Source of the DNA: CAYUPI01 sp964446585 | GTDB taxonomy: Bacteria; Verrucomicrobiota; Verrucomicrobiia; Limisphaerales; UBA8199 | Assembly (NCBI GenBank): GCA_964446585.1 | Contig: CAYUPI010000002.1 | Location: 132,425-196,424, forward strand | Direction: 5' to 3' | Length of the DNA stretch: 64,000 nt | Shown: one piece after another, positions 25,494 through 33,561 of the stretch | How the letters are laid out: the number at the start of each line of letters is the position of its first letter | Position numbering within the stretch: the stretch's first letter is position 1 | The notes under the pieces: generated by a model | Told to the model about the DNA's origin: nothing | Database searches by the model: none | The model's input: the letters and a program-made list of their open reading frames with translations, nothing else | Position numbers and translations under genes: made by a program

Positions 25494-28400
25494 TCTGTGC
25501 CTCGTGACCCTCCTCCTTACGACCAACGTCTTCGCCGCTCCCCTCCGCGTTTTTATCCGCGCCGGGGTCAAAACCCACGGCCCGAATCAGCACGATCATC
25601 CGCGCTTTCTCGAGGATTGGAAGAAGCTGCTCTCCGAACGCGGGATGATGGTTGACGGCGCGCTGGAGTTTCCCACCGCTGCACAGCTTGAACGCACGGA
25701 TGTGCTAATCATTTACGCGCAAGATGGAATGAAAGTCTCTGGCGAGGCACAAGCGAGCTTCGAAAAATTCTTGCGGCGCGGTGGCGGACTGGTGGTCATT
25801 CACGATGGCGTAGTCAGCGGTGACCAGAACGAGTGGTGCAAACAAATCATTGGCGGCGCGTGGAGATGGCCTTCATCCGACTTGCCTAAGGAAAAGGCGA
25901 CGAAGTGGTTTGAGGGCGATGTCGGAATCTGCTGGGTGGATACCGAAAACCCGATCGGCCGCGGGATCTCCAATTTCGACTGGAAAGACGAGATCTATTA
26001 CGACCTGGATCTCGCGCCCGACATCGGTGTGTTGGCGACGAGTTTTCATAATGTCCACATTATTGCTCCACAAATTTGGACTTACGAAAAGACCCTGCCA
26101 GGTGGGACAGCGCCATACCGGGCGTTGGTCAGTTTGCCCGGGCATGAATACACCTCGTTCAATACGCCACATTATCGCGCGATTCTCTTGAGAGGCATCG
26201 CCTGGGCCGGCAAACGCGCGGACACGGATGAATTTTGCAAGCCCGAGGAACTGGCTTCACTGCGCTATCCGTCCGGCGGTCCGCTGCGGGCAAGAGACTC
26301 GATGAAGACCTTTAGTCTGCATCCTGAATTCAACATTTCCCTGGTTGCGGATGAAAATGTCGCCGAGAAAATAATGTCGCTCGATTGGGATCCGCGAGGC
26401 CGGTTGTGGGTAGTAGAGACGCCGGAGTATCCTGGGGGGCGCGCGATCCATAAGAACGACACTCGCGTCTCGCCCTGGCGAGTGCGCGAACCCGATAAAT
26501 TTACGATCGGCGGACAGGAGCCGCGCCCGGCGCGCGACCGCATCTCAATGCTCGAGGACACCGATGGTGACGGGGTCATGGACAAGAAAACAGTGTTCGC
26601 GGACGGCCTGGAACTGCCGACGTCGCTCGTCTTCTACCGGGATGGCGTTATCGTCTCGCAGGCGCCGCACACACTTTGGATCCGCGACACGGATGGCGAT
26701 GGCAAGGCTGACAAAACCGAAGTGCTGTTCACTGGCTGGGGCACGAGCGACACCCACGCCGTCACCAGCAACCTGCGTTGGGGGCCGGACGGCTGGATCT
26801 ACGGCAGCGTCGGCTACAGCGCGGGCGATATAATATCAGGGGACGGTACAAAGAAGTTCGGCCACATTTCGGCGGGTTTGTATCGCTTCCGGCCGGACGG
26901 TTCTGCGCTCGAACAAGTCGCCGCCGGGGCTTGCAACACCTGGGGCTGCGAAATCGCACCGGACGGCGAAATCTTCTTCAGCACGGCCACTTGCGGCGAG
27001 CCGATCCTGCACGTCGTATTGCCGGAAAAAATCATCGCTCGTGCCGGCCTGCCCGGCGTCCGCGCCGTAAAACCGATCATGGAGGAAAATAAAGTCTTCC
27101 CTGCCCGCCAGGAAACCCGGCAGCCTTATTTGCAGATCGATTGGGTAGGAGCCTGGACGGCCGCCGCGGGTTCGACGATCTATGATGGAGGCGCTTGGCC
27201 AGCCAAGTGGCAGGGGCCACCCTGGTCGTTCTTCTTGCATGAACCGACGGTGTGGTTGATGCACCATGAATTTCTCGATCCTGCGGGCGTGACCTATCAG
27301 GGCCGGCGCGAGCAAGGACGAGAGCACACGCACTTTCTCACCAGTACCGACTACTGGTTCAAGCCCATCCATAGCCGTGTCGGTCCGGATGGAGCGCTCT
27401 ATCTGGTGGATTTTTACAACCAGATCGCCGTTCACAATGACACGCGCGGGCCGGCGCATGGCGCGCATAACGCCGCCACTCGGCCCGACCGCGATCATCA
27501 TTTCACCCGTCTTTATCGCATCCAGCACAAGGAGGCTCAGGTACTGCCTCCTTTTGAGCTCGATGCAAAAAATCCCGCGAGACTGGTCGAGATGCTGGAC
27601 TATCCAAACGGCTGGGTGCGCACAACGGCGAACCGCCTGCTCAGCGAAGGTGCCGGTCGCTCGGTGGCGGCCGAACTCAAAGCGAAAGCAGCCCAGGCCC
27701 GAACTGCTTACGGCCGGATGCAGGCCAACTGGGTGCTGCACAACTTGAATCTAGTGGACGAGGAACGATTGCTCGCCGCCGTCCAGGACCCCGACTCTGT
27801 GGTTCGAAAGAACGCCCTCCACATCGTTGCGGATCAAGGCGGCTCGGGGAGCGCGCCACCAACGCGGCTTGTGCGCGCCCTGCTCGCGGACGATGATCAG
27901 CGGGTCCGCTTGTGGGCGCTCGTGGCCGGCACGACGCTCGCTCCCACGCGCCAGGTCGCCGACGCGATTGTCGAAGCATGGCCGTCGTTCAAGGACCCGC
28001 ACCTCGAGGCGGCGGCACTGGCCGTTACCGCGAATGATCCATTGCTGTTTCTGACCGCGGTACTAGAATTGAGTGCCGCCGCGCCCTCAGCCGGACTGGT
28101 TGCGCAACTCGCCAGGCAGATTGCCAGCCAGAACAACGCTGAATCCGCGCGTGCTCTCGTGCTTGCTCTGGCCGGCGCGCCCGCCGACGCTGCCCGTCTC
28201 AAGGCCGCCGCGCTGCAGTCATTAACTGCAAATCTCAAACCAACCGTGAAACCTGCGACCGATCCAGCACTGGGCGAAGCCCTCAAGCAGTTGCTGGCCT
28301 CCGACGAGACCGCTGGCGCCGTGTTGCCACTCATAGGCCGGTGGGGGTTCTCAGGCCAGGTCGGTGACGCCGCCACGACGGCTGTCACCAAAGCCGAAGG

Positions 28401-30594
28401 GCGCCTCGCCGACAGAGTATTACCCGACGAAGAGCGCGCACAAATCGCCGCGAACCTGCTCGGGGTGCGAGCTTTGGATGCCACCATCCTGCCTGCGGTC
28501 GAAGCGCTGATGGCCAGCGACGCCAGTCCCGGGTTACAACACCGGGTGGTTGAAGCGCTCGGGATGACGGGCGACACCTCAGCGGGGCAGTCTTTGCTTC
28601 GTGTGCTGCCCAGGCTCGCCCCGGAGCTGCGCGAGGCTGCTTTTGGACAGCTACTCAACCGCGCCGAATGGTCGGGCGCAGTCGTGCAAGCACTCGCCGA
28701 CCGCAAACTCGATCCGGCCTTGCTGGGCACGGCCAATTTGTTCCGCTTGCGCACACACGGGGACGCGGCGGTGGCCAAGCGCGCCGCCGCTGTCATCGAA
28801 GAGTTGCGCGGTCCTGAGGAGAAAGAAAAGGACGCGCTGGTTGCGAAATTCCGACCCGAAGTCGTCAAGCCTGGCAATGCCGTTAACGGCGCGAAACTGT
28901 TCACGCAAAACTGCGCGCCGTGTCATAAGTTCAGGAATGAAGGGGCCGATTTTGCGCCGAATCTCAACGGCATGGGCGCCCACGGCCCGGAGGAGCTGAT
29001 CGTCCACATCCTCGACCCAAACCGCGTGGTTGAGCCGAATTTCTTCGCAATCAACATCGAGACCAAGGACGACCTCAGTTACGACGGCATCGTCCTGCGC
29101 GAGAACAGCACGTCGGTCGTGCTGCGCAATCAGACGGCCGAAACGGAAATTCGCAGGGACAACATCAAGTCGCGCCGCAATACCGGGCGCTCGCTTATGC
29201 CTGAGGGCTTCGAGCAGTTGGGCGCGGAAGGCTTGCGCGACCTGGTGACTTACCTGTGCGCCGACGAGCAGCGCTTCCGCATTCTCGATCTGACCACAGC
29301 GTTTACTGCGGACACCTCCCGCGGCATTTACCTGACCGCCGAATCGCGAGATGAGTCGCTACGTTTCAAGAAATGGGGCACTATCAAACATCGCGATGTG
29401 CCATTTGCCATCATCAGCCCACAGCGAACGCCCACGGGCAGGAATGTGATAGTATTGCAGGGCGGCGCTGGCATCGCCAAAAACTACCCGCAGCAGGTGG
29501 AGGTAAAAGTCGGATTGCCCGTCACCCGACTGCATTTTCTGAGCGGCGTCGCCGGCTGGGGATTTCCACTCGGCGGCGAAGGCAAACCCGTCGTGAAGCT
29601 GACCGCTCACTTTGCGGACGGCGGCACTGAAGAGCTGGTTTTCAAGAATGGGGTTGAGTTCGCGGACTACATCGCCCACATCGACGTGCCCGGCTCCGAG
29701 GCGCTCGAAAATCTTGATGAGCTGCTGAACAACGGCCGCCAGCTTCGTTACTTTGCGAAAAGCCTCACGAAGCGAGGCGTTGTCAAAAAGCTGACTCTGG
29801 CCAGCTTTAATAACGAAGTGGCCCCGACTTTTGTCGGGATCACAGCGGAAATTGACAACGGCGCTGCGAAAAGCCCTGAGAGCGCTTTTGTCTCCTTGAG
29901 CAATTCGCCGCTGCTCGCTTTCGTTTGGCGCGCTCCGCTTAAGGTGCTGATTATTGGCGGCGGTGCGAGTCATGACTATAAACGCTGGTTTCGAGACGCC
30001 GATTTGCGAACCCTCAACTCCACGGAGGGCGTCAGTGCAAACTATACTGAAACAACAGCAGGCCTGCCGGGCGTAATTGCGGACGTGGATGTACTGATCA
30101 TCAGCAACAACAAACCATTCACCGACGATGCCACCAAGACTGCGATAACGCGACACCTGCAAAAAGGCAAAGGTCTGATCGGTCTGCACCCCGGTCTCTG
30201 GTATAATTGGGCCGACTGGCCGGAGTATAATCGACAGATCATCGGCGGCGGCGCGCGCGGCCACGACAAGCCCGGCGAGTTCGAGCTGGTTGTCACTCAG
30301 CCGGACCACGCGCTGATGCAGGGTGTGCCGGCGCGGTTCACGCTCCAGGATGAATTATACCATTTCGAACCCGACGCCCTCGGCGCACCGATCAAGGTGC
30401 TCGCTACGGCCCATTCGACGCAGAAGAATAAGGATTACCCGCAGGTATTCATTGTGACACGATCCAAGGGCCGCGTCGTTGGCATTACGCTCGGCCACGA
30501 CGGCCAAGCCCATAACAACCCGGCCTACCTCCAGCTCCTTCGCAACGCCGTGCTCTGGGCGGCCGGCCGAGAGCCGGACCCGGCTAAACAATAA
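25369..30594 (+). CDS. Giant secreted ThuA - PVC dehydrogenase - HEAT - cytochrome c - ThuA protein
   Basis: About 1741 residues from the ATG at 25369. The frame is open from 25012, but that part is only repeat sequence overlapping the cupin gene. The signal peptide ends LCLVTLLLTTNVFAA. Domains are: ThuA-like (residues ~55-300, RVFIRAGVKTHGPNQHDHPRFLEDW, with LVVIHDG); PVC-type membrane-bound dehydrogenase propeller (~313-720, PEFNISLVADENVAEKIMSLDWDPRG, GLYRFRPDG, PDGALYLVDFYN); HEAT-like helical repeats (~730-1150); and cytochrome c with haem site CAPCH at ~1182. A beta-rich linker follows, then a second ThuA domain (~1520-1741, LKVLIIGGGASHDYKRWF, GLIGLHPGLWYNW). Members are thought to act in periplasmic carbohydrate oxidation, but the substrate is unknown. 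Two ThuA domains in one chain is unusual. Confidence 0.85.
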   Translation: MSKPNCRRVGSGSLSKWQTPDRIFRNSGFGILSGFGLRISAFLCLVTLLLTTNVFAAPLRVFIRAGVKTHGPNQHDHPRFLEDWKKLLSERGMMVDGALEFPTAAQLERTDVLIIYAQDGMKVSGEAQASFEKFLRRGGGLVVIHDGVVSGDQNEWCKQIIGGAWRWPSSDLPKEKATKWFEGDVGICWVDTENPIGRGISNFDWKDEIYYDLDLAPDIGVLATSFHNVHIIAPQIWTYEKTLPGGTAPYRALVSLPGHEYTSFNTPHYRAILLRGIAWAGKRADTDEFCKPEELASLRYPSGGPLRARDSMKTFSLHPEFNISLVADENVAEKIMSLDWDPRGRLWVVETPEYPGGRAIHKNDTRVSPWRVREPDKFTIGGQEPRPARDRISMLEDTDGDGVMDKKTVFADGLELPTSLVFYRDGVIVSQAPHTLWIRDTDGDGKADKTEVLFTGWGTSDTHAVTSNLRWGPDGWIYGSVGYSAGDIISGDGTKKFGHISAGLYRFRPDGSALEQVAAGACNTWGCEIAPDGEIFFSTATCGEPILHVVLPEKIIARAGLPGVRAVKPIMEENKVFPARQETRQPYLQIDWVGAWTAAAGSTIYDGGAWPAKWQGPPWSFFLHEPTVWLMHHEFLDPAGVTYQGRREQGREHTHFLTSTDYWFKPIHSRVGPDGALYLVDFYNQIAVHNDTRGPAHGAHNAATRPDRDHHFTRLYRIQHKEAQVLPPFELDAKNPARLVEMLDYPNGWVRTTANRLLSEGAGRSVAAELKAKAAQARTAYGRMQANWVLHNLNLVDEERLLAAVQDPDSVVRKNALHIVADQGGSGSAPPTRLVRALLADDDQRVRLWALVAGTTLAPTRQVADAIVEAWPSFKDPHLEAAALAVTANDPLLFLTAVLELSAAAPSAGLVAQLARQIASQNNAESARALVLALAGAPADAARLKAAALQSLTANLKPTVKPATDPALGEALKQLLASDETAGAVLPLIGRWGFSGQVGDAATTAVTKAEGRLADRVLPDEERAQIAANLLGVRALDATILPAVEALMASDASPGLQHRVVEALGMTGDTSAGQSLLRVLPRLAPELREAAFGQLLNRAEWSGAVVQALADRKLDPALLGTANLFRLRTHGDAAVAKRAAAVIEELRGPEEKEKDALVAKFRPEVVKPGNAVNGAKLFTQNCAPCHKFRNEGADFAPNLNGMGAHGPEELIVHILDPNRVVEPNFFAINIETKDDLSYDGIVLRENSTSVVLRNQTAETEIRRDNIKSRRNTGRSLMPEGFEQLGAEGLRDLVTYLCADEQRFRILDLTTAFTADTSRGIYLTAESRDESLRFKKWGTIKHRDVPFAIISPQRTPTGRNVIVLQGGAGIAKNYPQQVEVKVGLPVTRLHFLSGVAGWGFPLGGEGKPVVKLTAHFADGGTEELVFKNGVEFADYIAHIDVPGSEALENLDELLNNGRQLRYFAKSLTKRGVVKKLTLASFNNEVAPTFVGITAEIDNGAAKSPESAFVSLSNSPLLAFVWRAPLKVLIIGGGASHDYKRWFRDADLRTLNSTEGVSANYTETTAGLPGVIADVDVLIISNNKPFTDDATKTAITRHLQKGKGLIGLHPGLWYNWADWPEYNRQIIGGGARGHDKPGEFELVVTQPDHALMQGVPARFTLQDELYHFEPDALGAPIKVLATAHSTQKNKDYPQVFIVTRSKGRVVGITLGHDGQAHNNPAYLQLLRNAVLWAAGREPDPAKQ

Positions 30595-30655
30595 CGGGAT
30601 CCATCATCAAAGTGGTATTGCCACATGCGACAATCAGTATTACCTTATCTTCGTT

Positions 30656-30928
30656 ATGGTCACCATCTCGCTCAAAGTGCCTGATCCACTGCTGCACGAC
30701 CTGGAGGCGGAGGCGCGCCGGCAAGGCCGATCGAAATCGGCGCTCATTCGCGATTCCTTGCAAGCTTCGCTTCTGCGAAAACGGACGAAGAAGCCCCTCT
30801 CGTGCCTCGATCTTATGGGACCCCTGGTGGGTTCCTTTCACGGTCCTCGTGATCTTTCTACGAACCGCCGTCATCTGAGAGAAGCCATTGTTGCGCGTGC
30901 CGGACGCAACCGTAAAAACGCTCGTTGA
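30656..30928 (+). CDS. Ribbon-helix-helix antitoxin (VapB-like)
   Basis: 90 residues from the ATG at 30656 (MVTISLKVPDPLLHDLEAEA, then RRQGRSKSALIRDSLQASLL). The N-terminal half is a clear RHH DNA-binding fold of the CopG/Arc type, and the C-terminal half would bind the toxin. It overlaps the following PIN-domain gene by ~32 bases, the usual arrangement of a toxin-antitoxin pair, and would repress its own operon. The frame stays open upstream, but those residues do not belong to the family. Confidence 0.8.
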   Translation: MVTISLKVPDPLLHDLEAEARRQGRSKSALIRDSLQASLLRKRTKKPLSCLDLMGPLVGSFHGPRDLSTNRRHLREAIVARAGRNRKNAR

Positions 30929-31328
30929 CACTGGCCCTCTAGTGGCGGTGTTGAACGCTGGCGACGAACACCACGCCTGGGCGTGTGAAGTATTCGGCCG
31001 CCTTCTCCCGCCGGTGTTCACTTGCGAAGCGGTGCTGTCCGAGGCGCAGTTCCTTTTGCAGGATCGAGGGGGAGACCCATTGGCCGTGTTGGAATGGGTA
31101 CACAGGCAGGTTATCAAGCTGGCGTTTCACGCTGAGGATGAAATTCAGCGTTTGCTTCAACTTCAACGCTCGTATCGCAATCTGTCGATGGATTTCGCCG
31201 ACGCCTGTTTGGTGCGAATGTCCGAGCTGCACGAGCGTTCGCAGGTTATGACCACCAATTCACATTTCCGAATCTATCGGCGGAACCGCCGTAAGATTAT
31301 CCCCCTGCTGGAACCGCCGCGCACTTGA
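30897..31328 (+). CDS. PIN-domain ribonuclease toxin (VapC-like)
   Basis: About 143 residues, starting at the GTG 30897 (a TTG at 30888 is also in frame). PIN-fold features are the first acidic residue in TLVDTGPLVAVLNAGDEHHAW, a second in FTCEAVLSEAQFLL (Glu), and the MDFADACLVRMSE motif supplying later acidic residues. This type of enzyme cleaves RNA, often tRNA, when not bound by its antitoxin. Start codons are weak (GTG/TTG) and overlap the antitoxin gene, consistent with translational coupling. Confidence 0.8.
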   Translation: MPDATVKTLVDTGPLVAVLNAGDEHHAWACEVFGRLLPPVFTCEAVLSEAQFLLQDRGGDPLAVLEWVHRQVIKLAFHAEDEIQRLLQLQRSYRNLSMDFADACLVRMSELHERSQVMTTNSHFRIYRRNRRKIIPLLEPPRT

Positions 31329-31349
31329 CCGGTCGGACGTATCCTAACC

Positions 31350-32588
31350 ATGCCCACAATCGCGATTTTGGGAACGATGGATACCAAAGGCATTGAACAC
31401 GCCTTTGTGGCCGAGCAAATTCGCACGCGCGGCCATAAAACACTGGTCATCGATGCCGGCACGCTGGGCGAACCCGGCCTGCAGCCTGACATCCGCCGCA
31501 TGGAGGTTGCCAAAGCGGCCGGCGTTGACCTTGCCGCCCTTGTTGCAAAACAGGACCGCGGCGAGTCCGTATCAGCCATGGCGAAAGGTGCTGCCGAGGT
31601 GGTGTCTCGGCTGGCCAAGACTGGCCAAATCCAAGGCCTTATCTCGCTTGGGGGCGGTGGTGGGACGGCCATCGGCACCGCCGCAATGCGAGCTCTGCCC
31701 ATTGGCTTTCCAAAGGTGATGGTTTCGACCCTCGCGAGCGGCAACGTCGCGCCTTATGTGGGCGTGAAAGACATTGTCATGTTTCCCAGCATCGTTGATG
31801 TCGCCGGATTGAATCGCATCTCGCGGCCGCTCCTGGCCCGCGCCGCCGGGGCGATTTGCGGCATGGTCGAGACACCGCAGCCGCCCAGTTCGGACAAACC
31901 GATTATCGCCGCTAGCCAGTTCGGCAATACCACGGCTTGCGTCGATCATGCCCGCAAGATTCTCGAAGCCTGTGGCTTCGAAGTCGTGGTTTTCGCGGCG
32001 GTCGGCACTGGCGGCCGCACGATGGAATCATTGATCGAGTCGGGGTTGGTAGCTGGAGTTTTGGACATCACCACCACCGAATGGGCGGATGAACTGGTCG
32101 GTGGCGTTTTGTCCGCCGGTCCAACTCGCCTGGAGGCCGCGGCGCGAAAAGGCGTTCCGGCTGTCGTTTCGACCGGCTGCCTGGACATGGTAAACTTCGG
32201 TCCGCCTGACACCGTGCCGGATCGCTTCAAGGGCCGGCTGTTCTACCAGCATAATCCGCAAGTAACGCTGATGCGCACGACTCCGGAGGAGAATCTGGAG
32301 CTCGGCCGCATTCTGGCCGATAAACTCAACCTTTCCATTGGGCCCGTTGTAGTATTACTGCCCTTGCGCGGCGGCAGCGTGATCGGCGCGCCGGGCGGGC
32401 CGTTCTATTCGCCGGAAGCAGACCGTGTCCTCTTTGAATCGTTACGCGCCCACTTGCGGCCTGGCATTCCAATCATCGAAATGGATTGCGCAATCAACGA
32501 GCCGCCTTTCGCTGAAGCGTGCGCGCGCGAACTGCTCCAGAGATTGCCCGCGCCCTCGAACGCTCGAGTGGCTGTGGCTCGCCCGTAA
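31350..32588 (+). CDS. UPF0261 / Tm-1-like ATP-binding protein
   Basis: 412 residues of the UPF0261 family (Tm-1-like ATP-binding domain). Typical segments are TIAILGTMDTKGIEHAFVAEQI at the start, the glycine-rich LISLGGGGGTAIGTAAMRALP, GFPKVMVSTLASGNVAPYVG, VAVGTGGR-type AVGTGGRTMESLIE and AGPTRLEAAA. In tomato Tm-1 this domain is the N-terminal half and inhibits a tobamovirus replicase; its native bacterial role is unknown. The other Tm-1 half is encoded by 19952-20854. It begins 21 bases after the toxin gene on the same strand but is probably unrelated to it. Confidence 0.88.
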   Translation: MPTIAILGTMDTKGIEHAFVAEQIRTRGHKTLVIDAGTLGEPGLQPDIRRMEVAKAAGVDLAALVAKQDRGESVSAMAKGAAEVVSRLAKTGQIQGLISLGGGGGTAIGTAAMRALPIGFPKVMVSTLASGNVAPYVGVKDIVMFPSIVDVAGLNRISRPLLARAAGAICGMVETPQPPSSDKPIIAASQFGNTTACVDHARKILEACGFEVVVFAAVGTGGRTMESLIESGLVAGVLDITTTEWADELVGGVLSAGPTRLEAAARKGVPAVVSTGCLDMVNFGPPDTVPDRFKGRLFYQHNPQVTLMRTTPEENLELGRILADKLNLSIGPVVVLLPLRGGSVIGAPGGPFYSPEADRVLFESLRAHLRPGIPIIEMDCAINEPPFAEACARELLQRLPAPSNARVAVARP

Positions 32589-32640
32589 CTGCGGGGTGTG
32601 GGTCATCCAACCAGGCCAAAGGTTCCTTCGAGGGCCCGTT

Positions 32641-33558
32641 CTACTTTCGCGCTTTGACCAGGAATCGGTCGAACCAGTCGGCGAAACGGCGAAGATCCCA
32701 AAACATACTTAGCCAGCCGTGCTGACCGCCGTGGTGAACGACCAGTTCGACGGGGCGACCCAGCTTGCGCGCCTCCGCAATGAAACGCTCGGACTGATCC
32801 AACGGCACTAGAGTATCGGCGTCTCCATGGTAGATCAGCGTCGGTGGCAAATTTGTTGTGACGTAGTAGATGGGTGACATTTCGCGCCCAATGACCTTCC
32901 ACACTGCCGGATTTGTGGAGTTCGGACCAAAAGCGCGCACGAAACTCTTTGGCGGTCCACCATCACCCAGGTTCTCGGTGGAATTGCCCAGGTTCAACAG
33001 GTCCGTGACCGGATAGAAAATCGCAACCGCCTGCACCGCGCTGCTTTCCGAGTCGATAGGGTCAGGGGCACCCGCGAGGCCTGCACCTCCGCGAGTGGCC
33101 AGCATGAGGCCGAGGTGGCCGCCGGCGCTTCCTCCGGTCACACCCAATTGTTGCGGGTCCACGCCATACTTGCGCGCATTACGTCGGACATAACGCACTG
33201 AGCGATTCACATCCTCTGTGATCTCCATTACGGTCGCCCGTGGTTGCGAAACGTGATAAACGGCAAAGATCGTGTAGCCCCGCCGCAAAAGCGGCGCGGC
33301 CATCCATGGCCGAAACGAACCCGGACCAGACATCCAGCCGCCGCTCACCATCAACAGGACGCCGATTCCCTTAGGCTTAACTGGACTCACCACGTCCAGA
33401 GTCAGCTCCCGGCCATGTCTATAGCCATACACCAGTCCTTTGGTCTGCTCAATGCGCGGGTGAAAGTAGATCCAGACTGAACCGACACACAAGAAGCCAA
33501 GGAGCGCTACTACGGCAGTGACCGTAAGCGCAATCCGAAGCAATCGAGGCACTCTCAT
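32641..33558 (-). CDS. Alpha/beta hydrolase, esterase type
   Basis: 305 residues with an N-terminal membrane or signal segment (IALTVTAVVALLGFLCVGSVWIY). The hydrolase core has an oxyanion region near LLMVSGGWMSG, the nucleophile motif GGSAGG (Ser in LGVTGGSAGGHLGLML), a late Asp in LIYHGDADTLVPLDQSERF and the catalytic His in VVHHGGQHGWL. This set fits the BD-FAE/carboxylesterase-like group acting on esters in the periplasm or at the membrane. It ends close to the RND permease gene on the same strand (4 bases between the permease stop and this start), so it may be the last gene of the efflux operon. Confidence 0.8.
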   Translation of the reverse strand: MRVPRLLRIALTVTAVVALLGFLCVGSVWIYFHPRIEQTKGLVYGYRHGRELTLDVVSPVKPKGIGVLLMVSGGWMSGPGSFRPWMAAPLLRRGYTIFAVYHVSQPRATVMEITEDVNRSVRYVRRNARKYGVDPQQLGVTGGSAGGHLGLMLATRGGAGLAGAPDPIDSESSAVQAVAIFYPVTDLLNLGNSTENLGDGGPPKSFVRAFGPNSTNPAVWKVIGREMSPIYYVTTNLPPTLIYHGDADTLVPLDQSERFIAEARKLGRPVELVVHHGGQHGWLSMFWDLRRFADWFDRFLVKARK

Positions 33559-33561
33559 AGG

